From positions 1 through 19,177 of the forward strand of contig JAIRLZ010000069.1 of the NCBI GenBank assembly GCA_031259035.1: a stretch of 19,177 bases of DNA, read 5' to 3'. The first letter of the stretch is position 1. Every line of letters starts with the position of its first letter. The translations under genes and the position numbers were made by a program. A model generated the notes under the pieces. That model worked only from the letters and a program-made list of their open reading frames with translations, did no database searches and was not told the DNA's origin. Origin of the DNA: Treponema sp. (GTDB lineage Bacteria > Spirochaetota > Spirochaetia > Treponematales > Breznakiellaceae). Below are positions 1 through 7,067 of this stretch, piece after piece.

Positions 1-2
1 TG

Positions 3-743
3 GGGAAAAGCGGGCTTCGGCATGAGGCGAGGCTCTCGGGGAAGCGGGGGATTCTCGCGTCGCTGGACGCTTTCCGCGGGCGGGCGCTCCGCTACGAGGC
101 GGCGTGTTTCGCGGGCGACGCGCGGAGCGGCGGCGGCTTTCCGCGCGGAGGCTTGGAGAATGTCCTGGGAAGCGCGGCGTTCATAGAGAATGCGCTGGGC
201 GTCTTTGAGGCGGAGGAGAGGCTGGGCGTGTTGTCGCCGCCGCCCGATCGCGAGCCGCTCCAGGACTATATGGGGAATGAATGGGGGGGCGCCTTCAAGC
301 GGACCAAGCGGCTGCTTGAGGCGCTGGGAGTGGACGCGCCGCTTGACGAGGCGAAGCCGCCTGTCGCGGCGTTCGGCCCGCGCGCGTGGTTTCGCCCCAA
401 GGCGCTCGCGCGGCTTTTCGAGAAAGACTGGAACTATGAGGATTTCTTCAGGGACGCGCCGCCCGGCGCCGAACGCCTCAATCAGGCGCTGGAGCTAAGC
501 CTTGGGTATGTGGCGCAGAGCGCCGGATACTACAGCGGCTGGCTTGTGACTGACGAGCGCGCGCCGCTGGAAATGACGGGCCTGCATTTTTCGGCGTCCT
601 CGCTGCAAGCCTCCCGTTTCTGGAAAATGACGAAGCCGCTGCGTTGGGCGATGGTCTTGTTAAAAAGGCTGCATGCCGTCTATTCGCAGTGGAGATTCCG
701 CCTTCACAGTTCAAAGCCCTCTCCCCACGCCCCGCAGCCCTAG
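3..743 (+). CDS. Rhamnan synthesis protein F (RgpF-like), C-terminal part, 5' truncated by window edge
   Basis: The reading frame is open from base 3 to a TAG at 741-743, so this is the C-terminal ~246 residues of a longer protein. The pattern GNEWGG, then LLEALGVDAPLD, KPPVAAFG, then WFRPKAL..LF..DWNYEDF, then YVAQSAGYYSGWLVTDERAPLEMT matches my recollection of the C-terminal domain of RgpF/rhamnan synthesis F proteins (Pfam RgpF). These take part in building rhamnose-rich or other surface polysaccharides, usually in glycosyltransferase clusters on the cytoplasmic face of the membrane. The expected catalytic or N-terminal portion lies outside the window. An internal TTG at 153 could act as a start, but the conserved frame continues upstream of it, so a true start there is unlikely. 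The basic tail after about base 650 shows no recognised motif. The gene converges on the leftward ABC ATPase gene. The family call is from memory, without a database search. Confidence 0.72.
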   Translation, partial: GKSGLRHEARLSGKRGILASLDAFRGRALRYEAACFAGDARSGGGFPRGGLENVLGSAAFIENALGVFEAEERLGVLSPPPDREPLQDYMGNEWGGAFKRTKRLLEALGVDAPLDEAKPPVAAFGPRAWFRPKALARLFEKDWNYEDFFRDAPPGAERLNQALELSLGYVAQSAGYYSGWLVTDERAPLEMTGLHFSASSLQASRFWKMTKPLRWAMVLLKRLHAVYSQWRFRLHSSKPSPHAPQP

Positions 744-772
744 CCGCCCACGCCTTATTGGAGGCGGGCGGC
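743..772 (+). terminator. Possible terminator hairpin after the RgpF-like gene
   Basis: Starting at the last base of the TAG stop, GCCGCCC (743-749) pairs with GGGCGGC (766-772). After a 2-nt bulge, GCC (52-54 of the 700s) pairs with GGC (763-765) around an 8-nt loop. The stem is GC-rich, but no T-run follows, so a rho-independent terminator is only a possibility. Confidence 0.33.
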
Positions 773-798
773 GATAGGGTAAATTGTTCTGACGCCAT

Positions 799-811
799 CC
801 CCCCCCCCCCC
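799..811. repeat. Homopolymeric tract of 13 C
   Basis: Thirteen consecutive C residues lie between the convergent stops of the RgpF-like gene (743) and the ABC ATPase gene (893). Such tracts slip during replication and sequencing. This one is outside both coding regions, so any length change would affect only 3' untranslated sequence of either transcript. Confidence 0.9.
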
Positions 812-892
812 GTCCTGCGCGCCGCTGTCTCATGCGCAGCGCATCGCCTATCGCATCGCTTAGAAAAAGTTTCCCGCCGAGTTCGTATCCCC

Positions 893-1594
893 TCACCATT
901 CAATCCTTTCAATGCGCAGTGGCTCGGCGTTTAGCTCCATGCCGCCGACCTGTCCGTTCTTGATGTGAATCACCCTGTCGGCCATTTGGGCGATGGCGGA
1001 ATTGTGCGTGATAACGATGACCGTCTTGCCCGTGTCGCGGCAGGTTTCCCACAATATTTTCAGAATAAGTTTGCCCGTAACATAGTCGAGCGCGCCGGTC
1101 GGCTCGTCGCACAGGAGAATTTTCGGGTTCTTCGCCAACGCCCGCGCAATGGCGACGCGCTGTTGCTCCCCGCCGGAAAGCTGGGATGGAAAGTTGTTCA
1201 GCCGATCCGAAAGCCCCACAGACGCGAGGGTTTCCGCCGGATCATACGGGTTTTTGCAGATTTCAGAGGCAAGCTCCACATTTTCAAGCGCCGTGAGGTT
1301 TTGGATGAGATTGTAGAATTGAAACACAAACCCCACATCGTCCCGCCTGTAATCGGTGAGTTGTCTCTCGTTCATGGCGCTGATGGAGACTCCGTCCAAG
1401 GTGACGCTCCCGCTGTCGCAGGAGTCCATGCCGCCGAGTATGTTGAGCAGAGTCGTTTTGCCCGCGCCCGAAGGCCCCGTAATCACGCAAAATTCACCTT
1501 TTTCGATGATAAAGCTCATGCCGCTGGCCGCGGCGATGCGGTTGTCGCCCATACGGTAGTATTTACACACATCAACAAATTCAATATACGCCAT
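893..1594 (-). CDS. ABC transporter ATP-binding protein (MacB/LolD family)
   Basis: A 233-residue ATPase. The Walker A motif GPSGAGKTT is at residues 40-48, the Q-loop in FVFQFYNL near 92, the signature LSGGEQQR at 139-146, the Walker B ILLCDEPTGALD near 159-170, and the switch histidine in ITHN near 197. The GEQQR signature and DEPTGALD are typical of the MacB/LolD/FtsE group, which powers lipoprotein release or export of peptides and drugs together with a FtsX-like permease. No such permease is present in the window, so the partner must lie elsewhere or is missing. It is third in the leftward group carA-sir2-ABC, with a 60-bp gap after the sir2 stop. An in-frame TGA just upstream forces the ATG at 1594 as start, although the best Shine-Dalgarno (GGGAGG at 1620-1625) is 25 nt away. 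The substrate cannot be told from the sequence. Confidence 0.9.
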   Translation of the reverse strand: MAYIEFVDVCKYYRMGDNRIAAASGMSFIIEKGEFCVITGPSGAGKTTLLNILGGMDSCDSGSVTLDGVSISAMNERQLTDYRRDDVGFVFQFYNLIQNLTALENVELASEICKNPYDPAETLASVGLSDRLNNFPSQLSGGEQQRVAIARALAKNPKILLCDEPTGALDYVTGKLILKILWETCRDTGKTVIVITHNSAIAQMADRVIHIKNGQVGGMELNAEPLRIERIEW

Positions 1595-1625
1595 GCCGCA
1601 AGCGAAAAACGCTTTTCATCCTCCC
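1595..1625 (-). promoter_or_regulatory. Distant Shine-Dalgarno with intervening hairpin before the ABC ATPase
   Basis: On the minus strand GGGAGG (1620-1625) is followed by 5 nt, then a small hairpin AAGCG-TTTTT-CGCTT (1614 down to 1600), then 5 nt and the ATG (1594-1592). The linear spacing of 25 nt is too long for normal initiation. Folding the 15-nt hairpin leaves an effective spacing of about 10 nt, so the hairpin may bridge SD and start. Confidence 0.4.
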
Positions 1626-1636
1626 GCAAGGGAACG

Positions 1637-1661
1637 CGCCTTGATCCGGTCGGATCAGGCG
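1637..1661 (-). other. Hairpin overlapping the sir2 stop codon
   Basis: A 10-bp stem (1637-1647 with 1652-1661, one bulged T at 1641, loop GGTC) includes the TGA of sir2 at 1655-1657. There is no T-run on the minus strand, so a classic terminator is not shown. It could slow ribosomes or polymerase, or protect the 3' end of a carA-sir2 mRNA. Confidence 0.35.
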
Positions 1662-2449
1662 TCCGCCGTCAAGAAAGCCCGCAAGCCGCTGAACACTGTT
1701 TCCAAATCGTCAAATAGCAGGCTGGCCCGTCTGTCTAAATACGTTTCCCTGTCATTGACAATCACGATTTCGCCGCCGCGCGCCAGCGTGACGCGGGGCA
1801 GAGACGCGGCGGGATTCACCGTGAGGCTAGAGCCAAGCGTGAGCATAAGATCCGCGGTTTGGGCTTCGTCCTGAGCCTGCCTGAGCGCCTCTATGGGCAG
1901 GGCTTCGCCGAAAAAGGTGATGGCGGGCTTGAGCGGGCGGTCGCAATGCGGGCAGCGGGGCATTTCGCCGCATTTGACAATGGCGGCCGCTTCCTCAAAG
2001 CCCATGCGTACGCCCGCGCACCGCAGGCAGTAGTGTACCGTGGGGGAGCCATGCACTTCGATAACCCGCTTGCCGCCCGCCTTCTGATGAAGCAGATCGA
2101 TGTTTTGCGTGATGATCGCTTTGAGAAGCCCGCGTTTTTCGAGTTCCGCCAGGGTTGTATGAACAATGGAAGGCTCTTTCTCATCAAGGTTGTAGATGAA
2201 TCCCGCCGCGGCTTTGTAATAATAGCTTGCATCTTGTTCAAAATAGTCGATGTCAAACATCTTTTGCGCGTCTTCAGCGGTATCTTGAGAGGTGTACAAG
2301 CCGTTCTTGCCTCGAAAATCCCGTATGCCCGACAAGGTGCTGACGCCCGCGCCCGTAAAGGCGACGCAATGCTTCGCCGAGGTGATTTTGTCGAAAAGTA
2401 TGCGGAGTTTTTCTTCTATAGTATAGTTGTCAGTATATGCGCCGCTCAT
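1655..2449 (-). CDS. Sir2-family NAD-dependent protein deacylase (CobB-type sirtuin)
   Basis: A 264-residue sirtuin that removes acyl groups from protein lysines, consuming NAD+ and releasing nicotinamide and O-acyl-ADP-ribose. Visible motifs are the NAD-binding GAGVSTLSGIRDFRG (residues 33-47), TQNID (114-118), the catalytic histidine in EVHG (His133), and a four-cysteine zinc site (CLRC 141-144 and CPHC 166-169). TFFGE follows at about 178-182, then LTLGSSLTVNPAASLP near 203-218 and VN at 231-232. The length is normal for bacterial Sir2. The usual GIPDFR has Arg in place of Pro, which occurs in some homologs. No signal or membrane segment is seen, so it is cytoplasmic. The ATG (2449-2447) overlaps the carA TGA (2448-2446) as ATGA, which implies translational coupling to carA. 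The family is certain; the acyl-chain preference and targets are not known. Confidence 0.94.
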   Translation of the reverse strand: MSGAYTDNYTIEEKLRILFDKITSAKHCVAFTGAGVSTLSGIRDFRGKNGLYTSQDTAEDAQKMFDIDYFEQDASYYYKAAAGFIYNLDEKEPSIVHTTLAELEKRGLLKAIITQNIDLLHQKAGGKRVIEVHGSPTVHYCLRCAGVRMGFEEAAAIVKCGEMPRCPHCDRPLKPAITFFGEALPIEALRQAQDEAQTADLMLTLGSSLTVNPAASLPRVTLARGGEIVIVNDRETYLDRRASLLFDDLETVFSGLRAFLTADA

Positions 2450-3570
2450 GGCATACCGCTCCGCACTTGTTCCAAAAACCGGTCGATGAGGAATTCCGTG
2501 TCCCTCGGACCTGGGCAGCCTTCCGGGTGGAACTGCACCGCGGAAAAGGGCGCGTTTATTGCGCGGATGCCTTCGACGGTGTTGTCATTCGCGTTGAGGA
2601 ACCACGGCTCCCAGCCATCCGGCAGGGTGTCGCCGCGCACCGCGTAGCCGTGGTTCTGGCTCGTGATATAGCAGCGGTTTGTACCCGCCTCAATGCAGGG
2701 CTGATTCTGCCCGCGGTGTCCATAGGGCAGTTTGTACGTGTCCGCGCCCGCGGCAAGCGCCATGATCTGGTTGCCCAAACAGATGCCGAATATGGGTTTG
2801 CCCTTGTCAAAGGCGCGGCGGATGGCCGCAATCGTTTTGCCGCAGGCCTTTGGATCCCCGGGACCGTTTGACAAAAAAATGCCGTCATAGTCAATGCCGG
2901 TGAGATCGTGGTTCCACGGCAGCCTGATCACGTTTGCGCCGCGTGTGAGAATGCACCGCAGGATGTTGGCTTTCGCCCCGCAGTCGATGAGGGCTATGTT
3001 CGGCTTCCGGGACCCCGGCGCTGGAGACGGCGCGGCGTAGGTTTTTATTGATGTTGGCGACACGTCCGCGACCGGATGGGGTATGACGCCGGAATCAATG
3101 GACACGTCGCTGGCGCCTTCCACGAGGATTTTTCCCGGCATGACGCCGCGTTCCCTCAGCCTGCACGTGAGCGCCCGCGTGTCAACGCCGAAAATCCCCG
3201 GCACATCGCGCTTTTCAAGCCACGCGGAAAGGGTTGCCCCTGACGCGAAATGGCTTGGCCTGTCGCACGCTTCGGACACAACGAATCCCGCGACCTGCAC
3301 CGTGTCCGATTCAAAATGCGCCGGTATGCCGAACTCATCGAAAAAAGGCTCGCCGGTTTTCGGGTCTACCGGCGCTCCGTAATTGCCCACAAGCGGATAG
3401 GTGGACACCAGTATCTGTCCGCGAAAACTGGGGTCTGTCAGGGACTGGGGGTAGCCGGCCATGCCGGTCGTAAACACCACCTCTCCGGCCTGCGACCGCG
3501 CCTTGCCAAATGACCAGCCTGAAAATTCACCCCCGTCTTCCAGCACGAGTTTCGCCGTTCTTGCATTCAT
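2446..3570 (-). CDS. carA: Carbamoyl-phosphate synthase small (glutaminase) subunit
   Basis: A 374-residue glutamine amidotransferase subunit. It hydrolyses glutamine and passes ammonia to CarB for carbamoyl phosphate, the precursor of pyrimidines and arginine. The N-terminal CarA domain shows EVVFTTGMAGYPQSLTDPS (residues 30-48) and STYPLVGNYG (56-65). The class I amidotransferase domain starts near 190 and has SNGPGDP (234-240), the nucleophile Cys264 in GICLGNQ, and His348/Glu350 in QFHPE. All triad residues are present and the length is normal. carB is not in the window; the next leftward gene is sir2, overlapping by 4 nt. No Shine-Dalgarno is visible before the ATG at 3570. A -10-like TATCAT ends 6 nt upstream, so the mRNA may be leaderless. 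The assignment is very secure. Confidence 0.97.
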   Translation of the reverse strand: MNARTAKLVLEDGGEFSGWSFGKARSQAGEVVFTTGMAGYPQSLTDPSFRGQILVSTYPLVGNYGAPVDPKTGEPFFDEFGIPAHFESDTVQVAGFVVSEACDRPSHFASGATLSAWLEKRDVPGIFGVDTRALTCRLRERGVMPGKILVEGASDVSIDSGVIPHPVADVSPTSIKTYAAPSPAPGSRKPNIALIDCGAKANILRCILTRGANVIRLPWNHDLTGIDYDGIFLSNGPGDPKACGKTIAAIRRAFDKGKPIFGICLGNQIMALAAGADTYKLPYGHRGQNQPCIEAGTNRCYITSQNHGYAVRGDTLPDGWEPWFLNANDNTVEGIRAINAPFSAVQFHPEGCPGPRDTEFLIDRFLEQVRSGMP

Positions 3571-3576
3571 GGGAAA

Positions 3577-3605
3577 ATGATAATAAAAAGAGAAGAAATA
3601 GACAA
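3577..3605 (-). promoter_or_regulatory. Candidate sigma70-type promoter of carA (leaderless)
   Basis: On the minus strand TTGTCT (3605-3600) is followed by a 17-nt spacer and TATCAT (3582-3577). The ATG begins at 3570, leaving 6 nt, so the predicted +1 coincides with the A of ATG. No SD is seen. A small inverted repeat GAGGCT-CAA-AGCCTC (3608-3622) lies immediately upstream of the -35 and could be an operator; this is speculative. Confidence 0.45.
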
Positions 3606-3681
3606 GGGAGGCTCAAAGCCTCAAGGTATATAGAGAGCGTCGTGTCGCGCGATGTTTCGGCTTTACGGCGGATATGCCGCC

Positions 3682-3710
3682 TTGCGCCTTTCTCTCATGT
3701 ATGCTATACT
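3682..3710 (+). promoter_or_regulatory. Candidate extended -10 promoter of the DUF503 gene (leaderless)
   Basis: TTGCGC (3682-3687), a 17-nt spacer, and TATACT (3705-3710) preceded by an extended -10 TGC (3702-3704). The ATG is at 3717, 6 nt after the -10, so +1 is predicted at the A of ATG. There is no Shine-Dalgarno between the box and the start. Confidence 0.6.
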
Positions 3711-3716
3711 GCCCGC

Positions 3717-4004
3717 ATGATCGTCTCAATGTTGCAAGTGATTTTTGAAATTCCCGATGTTGATGCCATCAAAGCGAAGCGGCGTATTGTGCAATCGGTG
3801 AAAATGAAGTTGCAAAAGCGTTTTCATCTTTCCGCGGCTGAGGTTGATCTACAGGACTCGCTCTCGTTTTCACAGATAGGCGCGGTGATGGCGTCGAATT
3901 CAAAGCGATTTGGAGAAACCGTCATGCGCAAGGCGTTTGAAATGATAGAAAACGAGAGCCCCGTCCGTATTCACGACATGGCTATACATTCAGAGGAATT
4001 TTGA
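3717..4004 (+). CDS. DUF503 (YlxP-like) small protein
   Basis: A 95-residue cytoplasmic protein. The start MIVSMLQVIFEIPDVDAIK, then KRRIVQSVKMKL..RF..SAAEVD.QD and the later VMASNSKRFGETVMRKAFEMIE follow the DUF503 family plan (MIVGxLxVxLxIPxxxSLKxKRRVxxSLxxRLR...AEVDxxD...V.SND). Family members are about 90-100 residues, so the ATG at 3717 gives a full-length protein; the frame is open upstream but non-conserved. In Firmicutes YlxP is encoded beside ribosome-maturation genes, but its biochemical role is unclear. Here it is alone, divergent from carA and 59 bp upstream of the FIST gene. The start has no SD and follows a strong -10 box by 6 nt. An in-frame ATG at 3729 would remove only four residues. 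Confidence 0.85.
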   Translation: MIVSMLQVIFEIPDVDAIKAKRRIVQSVKMKLQKRFHLSAAEVDLQDSLSFSQIGAVMASNSKRFGETVMRKAFEMIENESPVRIHDMAIHSEEF

Positions 4005-4063
4005 TTTCTTCGCTTCTTTCACCATCTTGGGAGACGGCTTTATGTGAAAAAGAGGAAAAAAGA

Positions 4064-5224
4064 ATGAAAACAATGACGGCTTTTACACTTGAAATTGACG
4101 ACCCTGACGCGGCGGCGGCGGAAATCCTGGAACAGATTGATAGTACAGGACTGTGCGAACATTCTCTGGGCATCCTTACCTGCTACACCGATTTCATTGA
4201 TTCCGGCGCCGTCCGGACGATCTGCGCGGCCTTGCCCTTTGACGTAATCGGCATGACCACCGCAGGCACGGCGACGCCCGCCGCAACGGGAGAAATGGCG
4301 CTGAGTCTTCTGGTTCTTACCAGCGACGACACGGATTTTATCACCGGTACGGCGGAGATCAGAAGAGGCGAAGACATCGACGGCCTTGTCTGTACGGCTT
4401 ACAAAGAGGCCTGTGCGAAGCGTTCCGGCCGGCCGGCCATGATGCTTGCCTTCGCGCCTTATATGAACGACCTGGGCGGAGAAGTCATCGCCGTAAGCCT
4501 TGACAAAGCCGCTGGAGGCATTCCCATTTTCGGCTCCCTCGCCATAGATTCATCGGTGGATTTCAGCCTTAACAGGAGCGTTTACAACGGGAATCACCAT
4601 ACAAACAGCGTCATATTCGCCCTTCTTTACGGCGATCTGCACCCTTCTTTTTTCGTAACCTCATTCGCGGAAGACAAAATACAGAAGCAGCGGGGAGTTG
4701 TCACTAAATCAAAAGACAATATCCTTATGGAAGTGAACAATATGCCGGTTCTTGATTACCTTCAAAGCATAGGCATCCAGAAGCAAGAGGGCGCTTGGAC
4801 GGTAGCGGCCTTCCCTTTCGTAATCGACTGCAACGACGATACAAAACCTGTCACCCGGTCTATTTACCTTATCACCAAAGAAGGTTACGCAGCCTGTAGC
4901 GGCAATGTGCCGGAAAACGCGACCCTGTCGGTAGGCGGCATAGATTACTCTGATGTAATACGGACCACCCGCGAGATCTTGAAACAGATTCTTAAAAAGA
5001 AAAACGATGGCCATTCGTGTGTTCTCATGTTTTCCTGCCTGACCCGCTACTTTGCGTTGGAAGCCAATACTACCGACGAAATGGATACGGTACGGAAGAC
5101 CCTGACAGATTTTCCAGACTATATCTTCGGGTACTCAGGGGGCGAAATATGTCCGGTGTATACTGAAAAAGGAAACGCCGTGAACCGTTTTCATAACTGT
5201 ACATTTATCGCCTGTCTCCTGTAA
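4064..5224 (+). CDS. FIST-domain (FIST_N/FIST_C) sensory protein
   Basis: A 386-residue soluble protein. The N-terminal half has the FIST_N features: LGILTCYTDFIDSG near 28-41, FDVIGMTTAGTATP near 55-68, and the region IPIFGSLAIDSS near 150. The C-terminal half resembles FIST_C, with PVLDYLQSIG, YLITKEGYAACSGNVPENATLSVG, SCVLMFSCLTRY and the closing FGYSGGEICPV..NRFHNCTFIACLL. FIST proteins are predicted small-ligand (possibly amino-acid) sensors that occur fused to or next to signalling enzymes. No signal peptide or membrane segment is seen. I chose the ATG at 4064 because AGAGG (4051-4055) sits 8 nt upstream; an in-frame ATG at 4001 would overlap the DUF503 stop and add non-conserved sequence. 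The hybrid kinase gene starts 7 nt after its TAA, so the two probably form one sensing unit. The ligand is unknown. Confidence 0.82.
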   Translation: MKTMTAFTLEIDDPDAAAAEILEQIDSTGLCEHSLGILTCYTDFIDSGAVRTICAALPFDVIGMTTAGTATPAATGEMALSLLVLTSDDTDFITGTAEIRRGEDIDGLVCTAYKEACAKRSGRPAMMLAFAPYMNDLGGEVIAVSLDKAAGGIPIFGSLAIDSSVDFSLNRSVYNGNHHTNSVIFALLYGDLHPSFFVTSFAEDKIQKQRGVVTKSKDNILMEVNNMPVLDYLQSIGIQKQEGAWTVAAFPFVIDCNDDTKPVTRSIYLITKEGYAACSGNVPENATLSVGGIDYSDVIRTTREILKQILKKKNDGHSCVLMFSCLTRYFALEANTTDEMDTVRKTLTDFPDYIFGYSGGEICPVYTEKGNAVNRFHNCTFIACLL

Positions 5225-5231
5225 GGAGCCG

Positions 5232-7010
5232 ATGATGGCAGCGGAAGAAAAAAAGTTCGGTTCTGAGGCGGAAGAAATCGCGTATCTGCGTAAGGAAATG
5301 AAACGCCTTGGCCGTCAGTTGGATTTCACGCGGAATACTTTGGAAAGGATACGTGTCACTTCTTTTTCCCGGGAGGGCGTAAACGCCATTCTCAGGAATG
5401 AACGGATCAGGCAGGATCATACCATGAGCCTTATCCTCCAATACAGCCCCGACATCCTCTTTGTTTTTGATGAAAACATGTGCATCCTCTACTGCGCCGA
5501 TATTTTTCTCCGGATTACCGGCATTAAACATACGGGGCTGGTGATCGGGCGCCATTTCAGGGAAGTCTTCGGTCGTTTTATCTCAAAAGAAAAACTTGAA
5601 CATCTGGCTTCAATATTCAGAAATTCCATCCTCACCGGAGAATTGCAGATAGTCGAAGAAAAATTTGACCTGAGCGGCAGGGGCGAGGAACGGGATTACG
5701 AAGCGCTCTTTACCCCCATGTTCAACGATTCCGGCAAGATGGAAGGCTCTATCCTGCTTCTCCATGACACCACGGAAAGCCAGAACGCCATTAAACGGGC
5801 CGAAGAAGCCAGCAAAGCCAAGTCAAATTTCCTTGCCAACATGAGCCACGAGATCCGCACGCCCCTCAACGCCATCATCGGGATGGTGAATATAGGCGGC
5901 GCCGACCGGAGCGTTGAGAAAAAAGATTACTGCCTGAGCAGAATCAAGAGCGCCTCCGCCCATCTCCTCAATGTTATCAACGATATTCTTGATATGTCCA
6001 AGATTGAGGCCGACAAGTTTGATCTTTCGATAACAACCTTTGATTTTGCCGCCACGCTTAACAGGGTTATCGGCGTGCTGGGCTTCAAAATAGAAGAAAA
6101 AAAGCTGGCTCTTGATGTCGTCCTTGATCCGGACATTCCACCCGCCATTGTTTCCGACGAGCAGCGTCTTGCCCAAGTGATCGCAAACCTCCTCTCCAAC
6201 GCGGTGAAATTCACGCCCGAAGGGGGGCGCGTCGCCATCAGCGCGAAACTGCTTGAGGAAAATGCCGGCGATTGTGTCATAGAGGTTGTTGTCGCCGATA
6301 CGGGCATAGGCATCTCCCATGAACAGGCGGCGAAGCTTTTTCATTCGTTTGAACAGGCCGATAGCAGCATATCCCGGAAATACGGCGGCACCGGCTTGGG
6401 GCTGGTGATTTCAAAACGCATTGTAGAGCTTATGAACGGCAGAATATGGGTGAAATCGGAATTGGGAAAGGGTTCGTCTTTTATCTTCACCATACATGCG
6501 GGCAAGGGGACGCATGAAAACGCTGAAATCGAAACTCCCGATATACTGGCCCCAAAAATAGCCGGCTGTCTTGCGGGCTATACGATACTCCTTGCCGAAG
6601 ACATAGAAATAAACCGCGAGATTGTACTTTCCGCTATGGAACCCACCGGCGTCCTTATAGACCAGGCTGAAAACGGACGGGAGGCTTTTGAAAAATTTGC
6701 CGCCGCGCCGGAAAAATACGATCTTATCCTGATGGATATACAAATGCCAGAGATGGGGGGCTATGAATCAACACGGCTCATCAGAAATGCGGACGTGCAA
6801 AAAGCAAAAACAATACCCATCATCGCCATGACGGCCAATGTATTCAAGGAAGACATTGAACAGTGCCTCGCCGCCGGTATGAACGGGCATCTTGGGAAAC
6901 CTCTCGACTTCAACGCGCTCATCCGCGCCCTGCGCCGTTACCTGCCCGAAAAATCATCAGAGAACAAAGGAGCGCCAGCCAGACGTCTCACCACGGCGTA
7001 TGCGCCGTAG
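5232..7010 (+). CDS. Soluble hybrid histidine kinase (PAS-HisKA-HATPase-REC)
   Basis: A 592-residue cytoplasmic kinase without membrane segments. An N-terminal coiled-coil-like stretch (about 1-45) precedes a PAS-type domain (about 65-185). HisKA has the phospho-acceptor His206 in NMSHEIRTPLNAIIGM. The ATPase domain has its N box at NLLSNAVKF (Asn319/Asn323), G1 at DTGIG (356-360) and G2 at GGTGLGL (385-391). The receiver domain (about 450-570) has acidic Glu456/Asp457, phospho-acceptor Asp502 in LILMDIQMPEMGG, Thr534 and Lys556. All key residues are present, so it should be active. No HPt or output regulator is encoded nearby, so the downstream partner is elsewhere. AAGGAG (5223-5228) is 3 nt from this ATG and 6 nt from the next one (5235), so 5235 may be the true start. 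The FIST gene just upstream likely supplies the sensed ligand signal. A 6-bp hairpin (6993-7008) abuts the stop. Confidence 0.93.
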   Translation: MMAAEEKKFGSEAEEIAYLRKEMKRLGRQLDFTRNTLERIRVTSFSREGVNAILRNERIRQDHTMSLILQYSPDILFVFDENMCILYCADIFLRITGIKHTGLVIGRHFREVFGRFISKEKLEHLASIFRNSILTGELQIVEEKFDLSGRGEERDYEALFTPMFNDSGKMEGSILLLHDTTESQNAIKRAEEASKAKSNFLANMSHEIRTPLNAIIGMVNIGGADRSVEKKDYCLSRIKSASAHLLNVINDILDMSKIEADKFDLSITTFDFAATLNRVIGVLGFKIEEKKLALDVVLDPDIPPAIVSDEQRLAQVIANLLSNAVKFTPEGGRVAISAKLLEENAGDCVIEVVVADTGIGISHEQAAKLFHSFEQADSSISRKYGGTGLGLVISKRIVELMNGRIWVKSELGKGSSFIFTIHAGKGTHENAEIETPDILAPKIAGCLAGYTILLAEDIEINREIVLSAMEPTGVLIDQAENGREAFEKFAAAPEKYDLILMDIQMPEMGGYESTRLIRNADVQKAKTIPIIAMTANVFKEDIEQCLAAGMNGHLGKPLDFNALIRALRRYLPEKSSENKGAPARRLTTAYAP

Positions 7011-7020
7011 AGTCCTGATG

Positions 7021-7049
7021 TTGACATGACCGGAAGGAACAAGTAGCAT
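7021..7049 (+). promoter_or_regulatory. Candidate sigma70 promoter of the 7068-13327 operon
   Basis: A perfect -35 TTGACA (7021-7026), a 17-nt spacer and TAGCAT (7044-7049) would start transcription near 7056, giving a very short leader that includes the SD AGAGGAG (7056-7062) and the GTG start at 7068. The -10 is only a moderate match. Confidence 0.5.
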
Positions 7050-7067
7050 AGATACAGAGGAGTCAGA

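Noticed and set aside
965..1717. Plus-strand open frame of 250 codons opposite the ABC ATPase gene
   Set aside because: It is antisense to a gene with all ABC motifs and shows no family features.
4001..4063. Earlier ATG (4001) for the FIST gene
   Set aside because: It overlaps the DUF503 stop, lacks an SD and adds residues not typical of FIST proteins, whereas 4064 has AGAGG 8 nt upstream.
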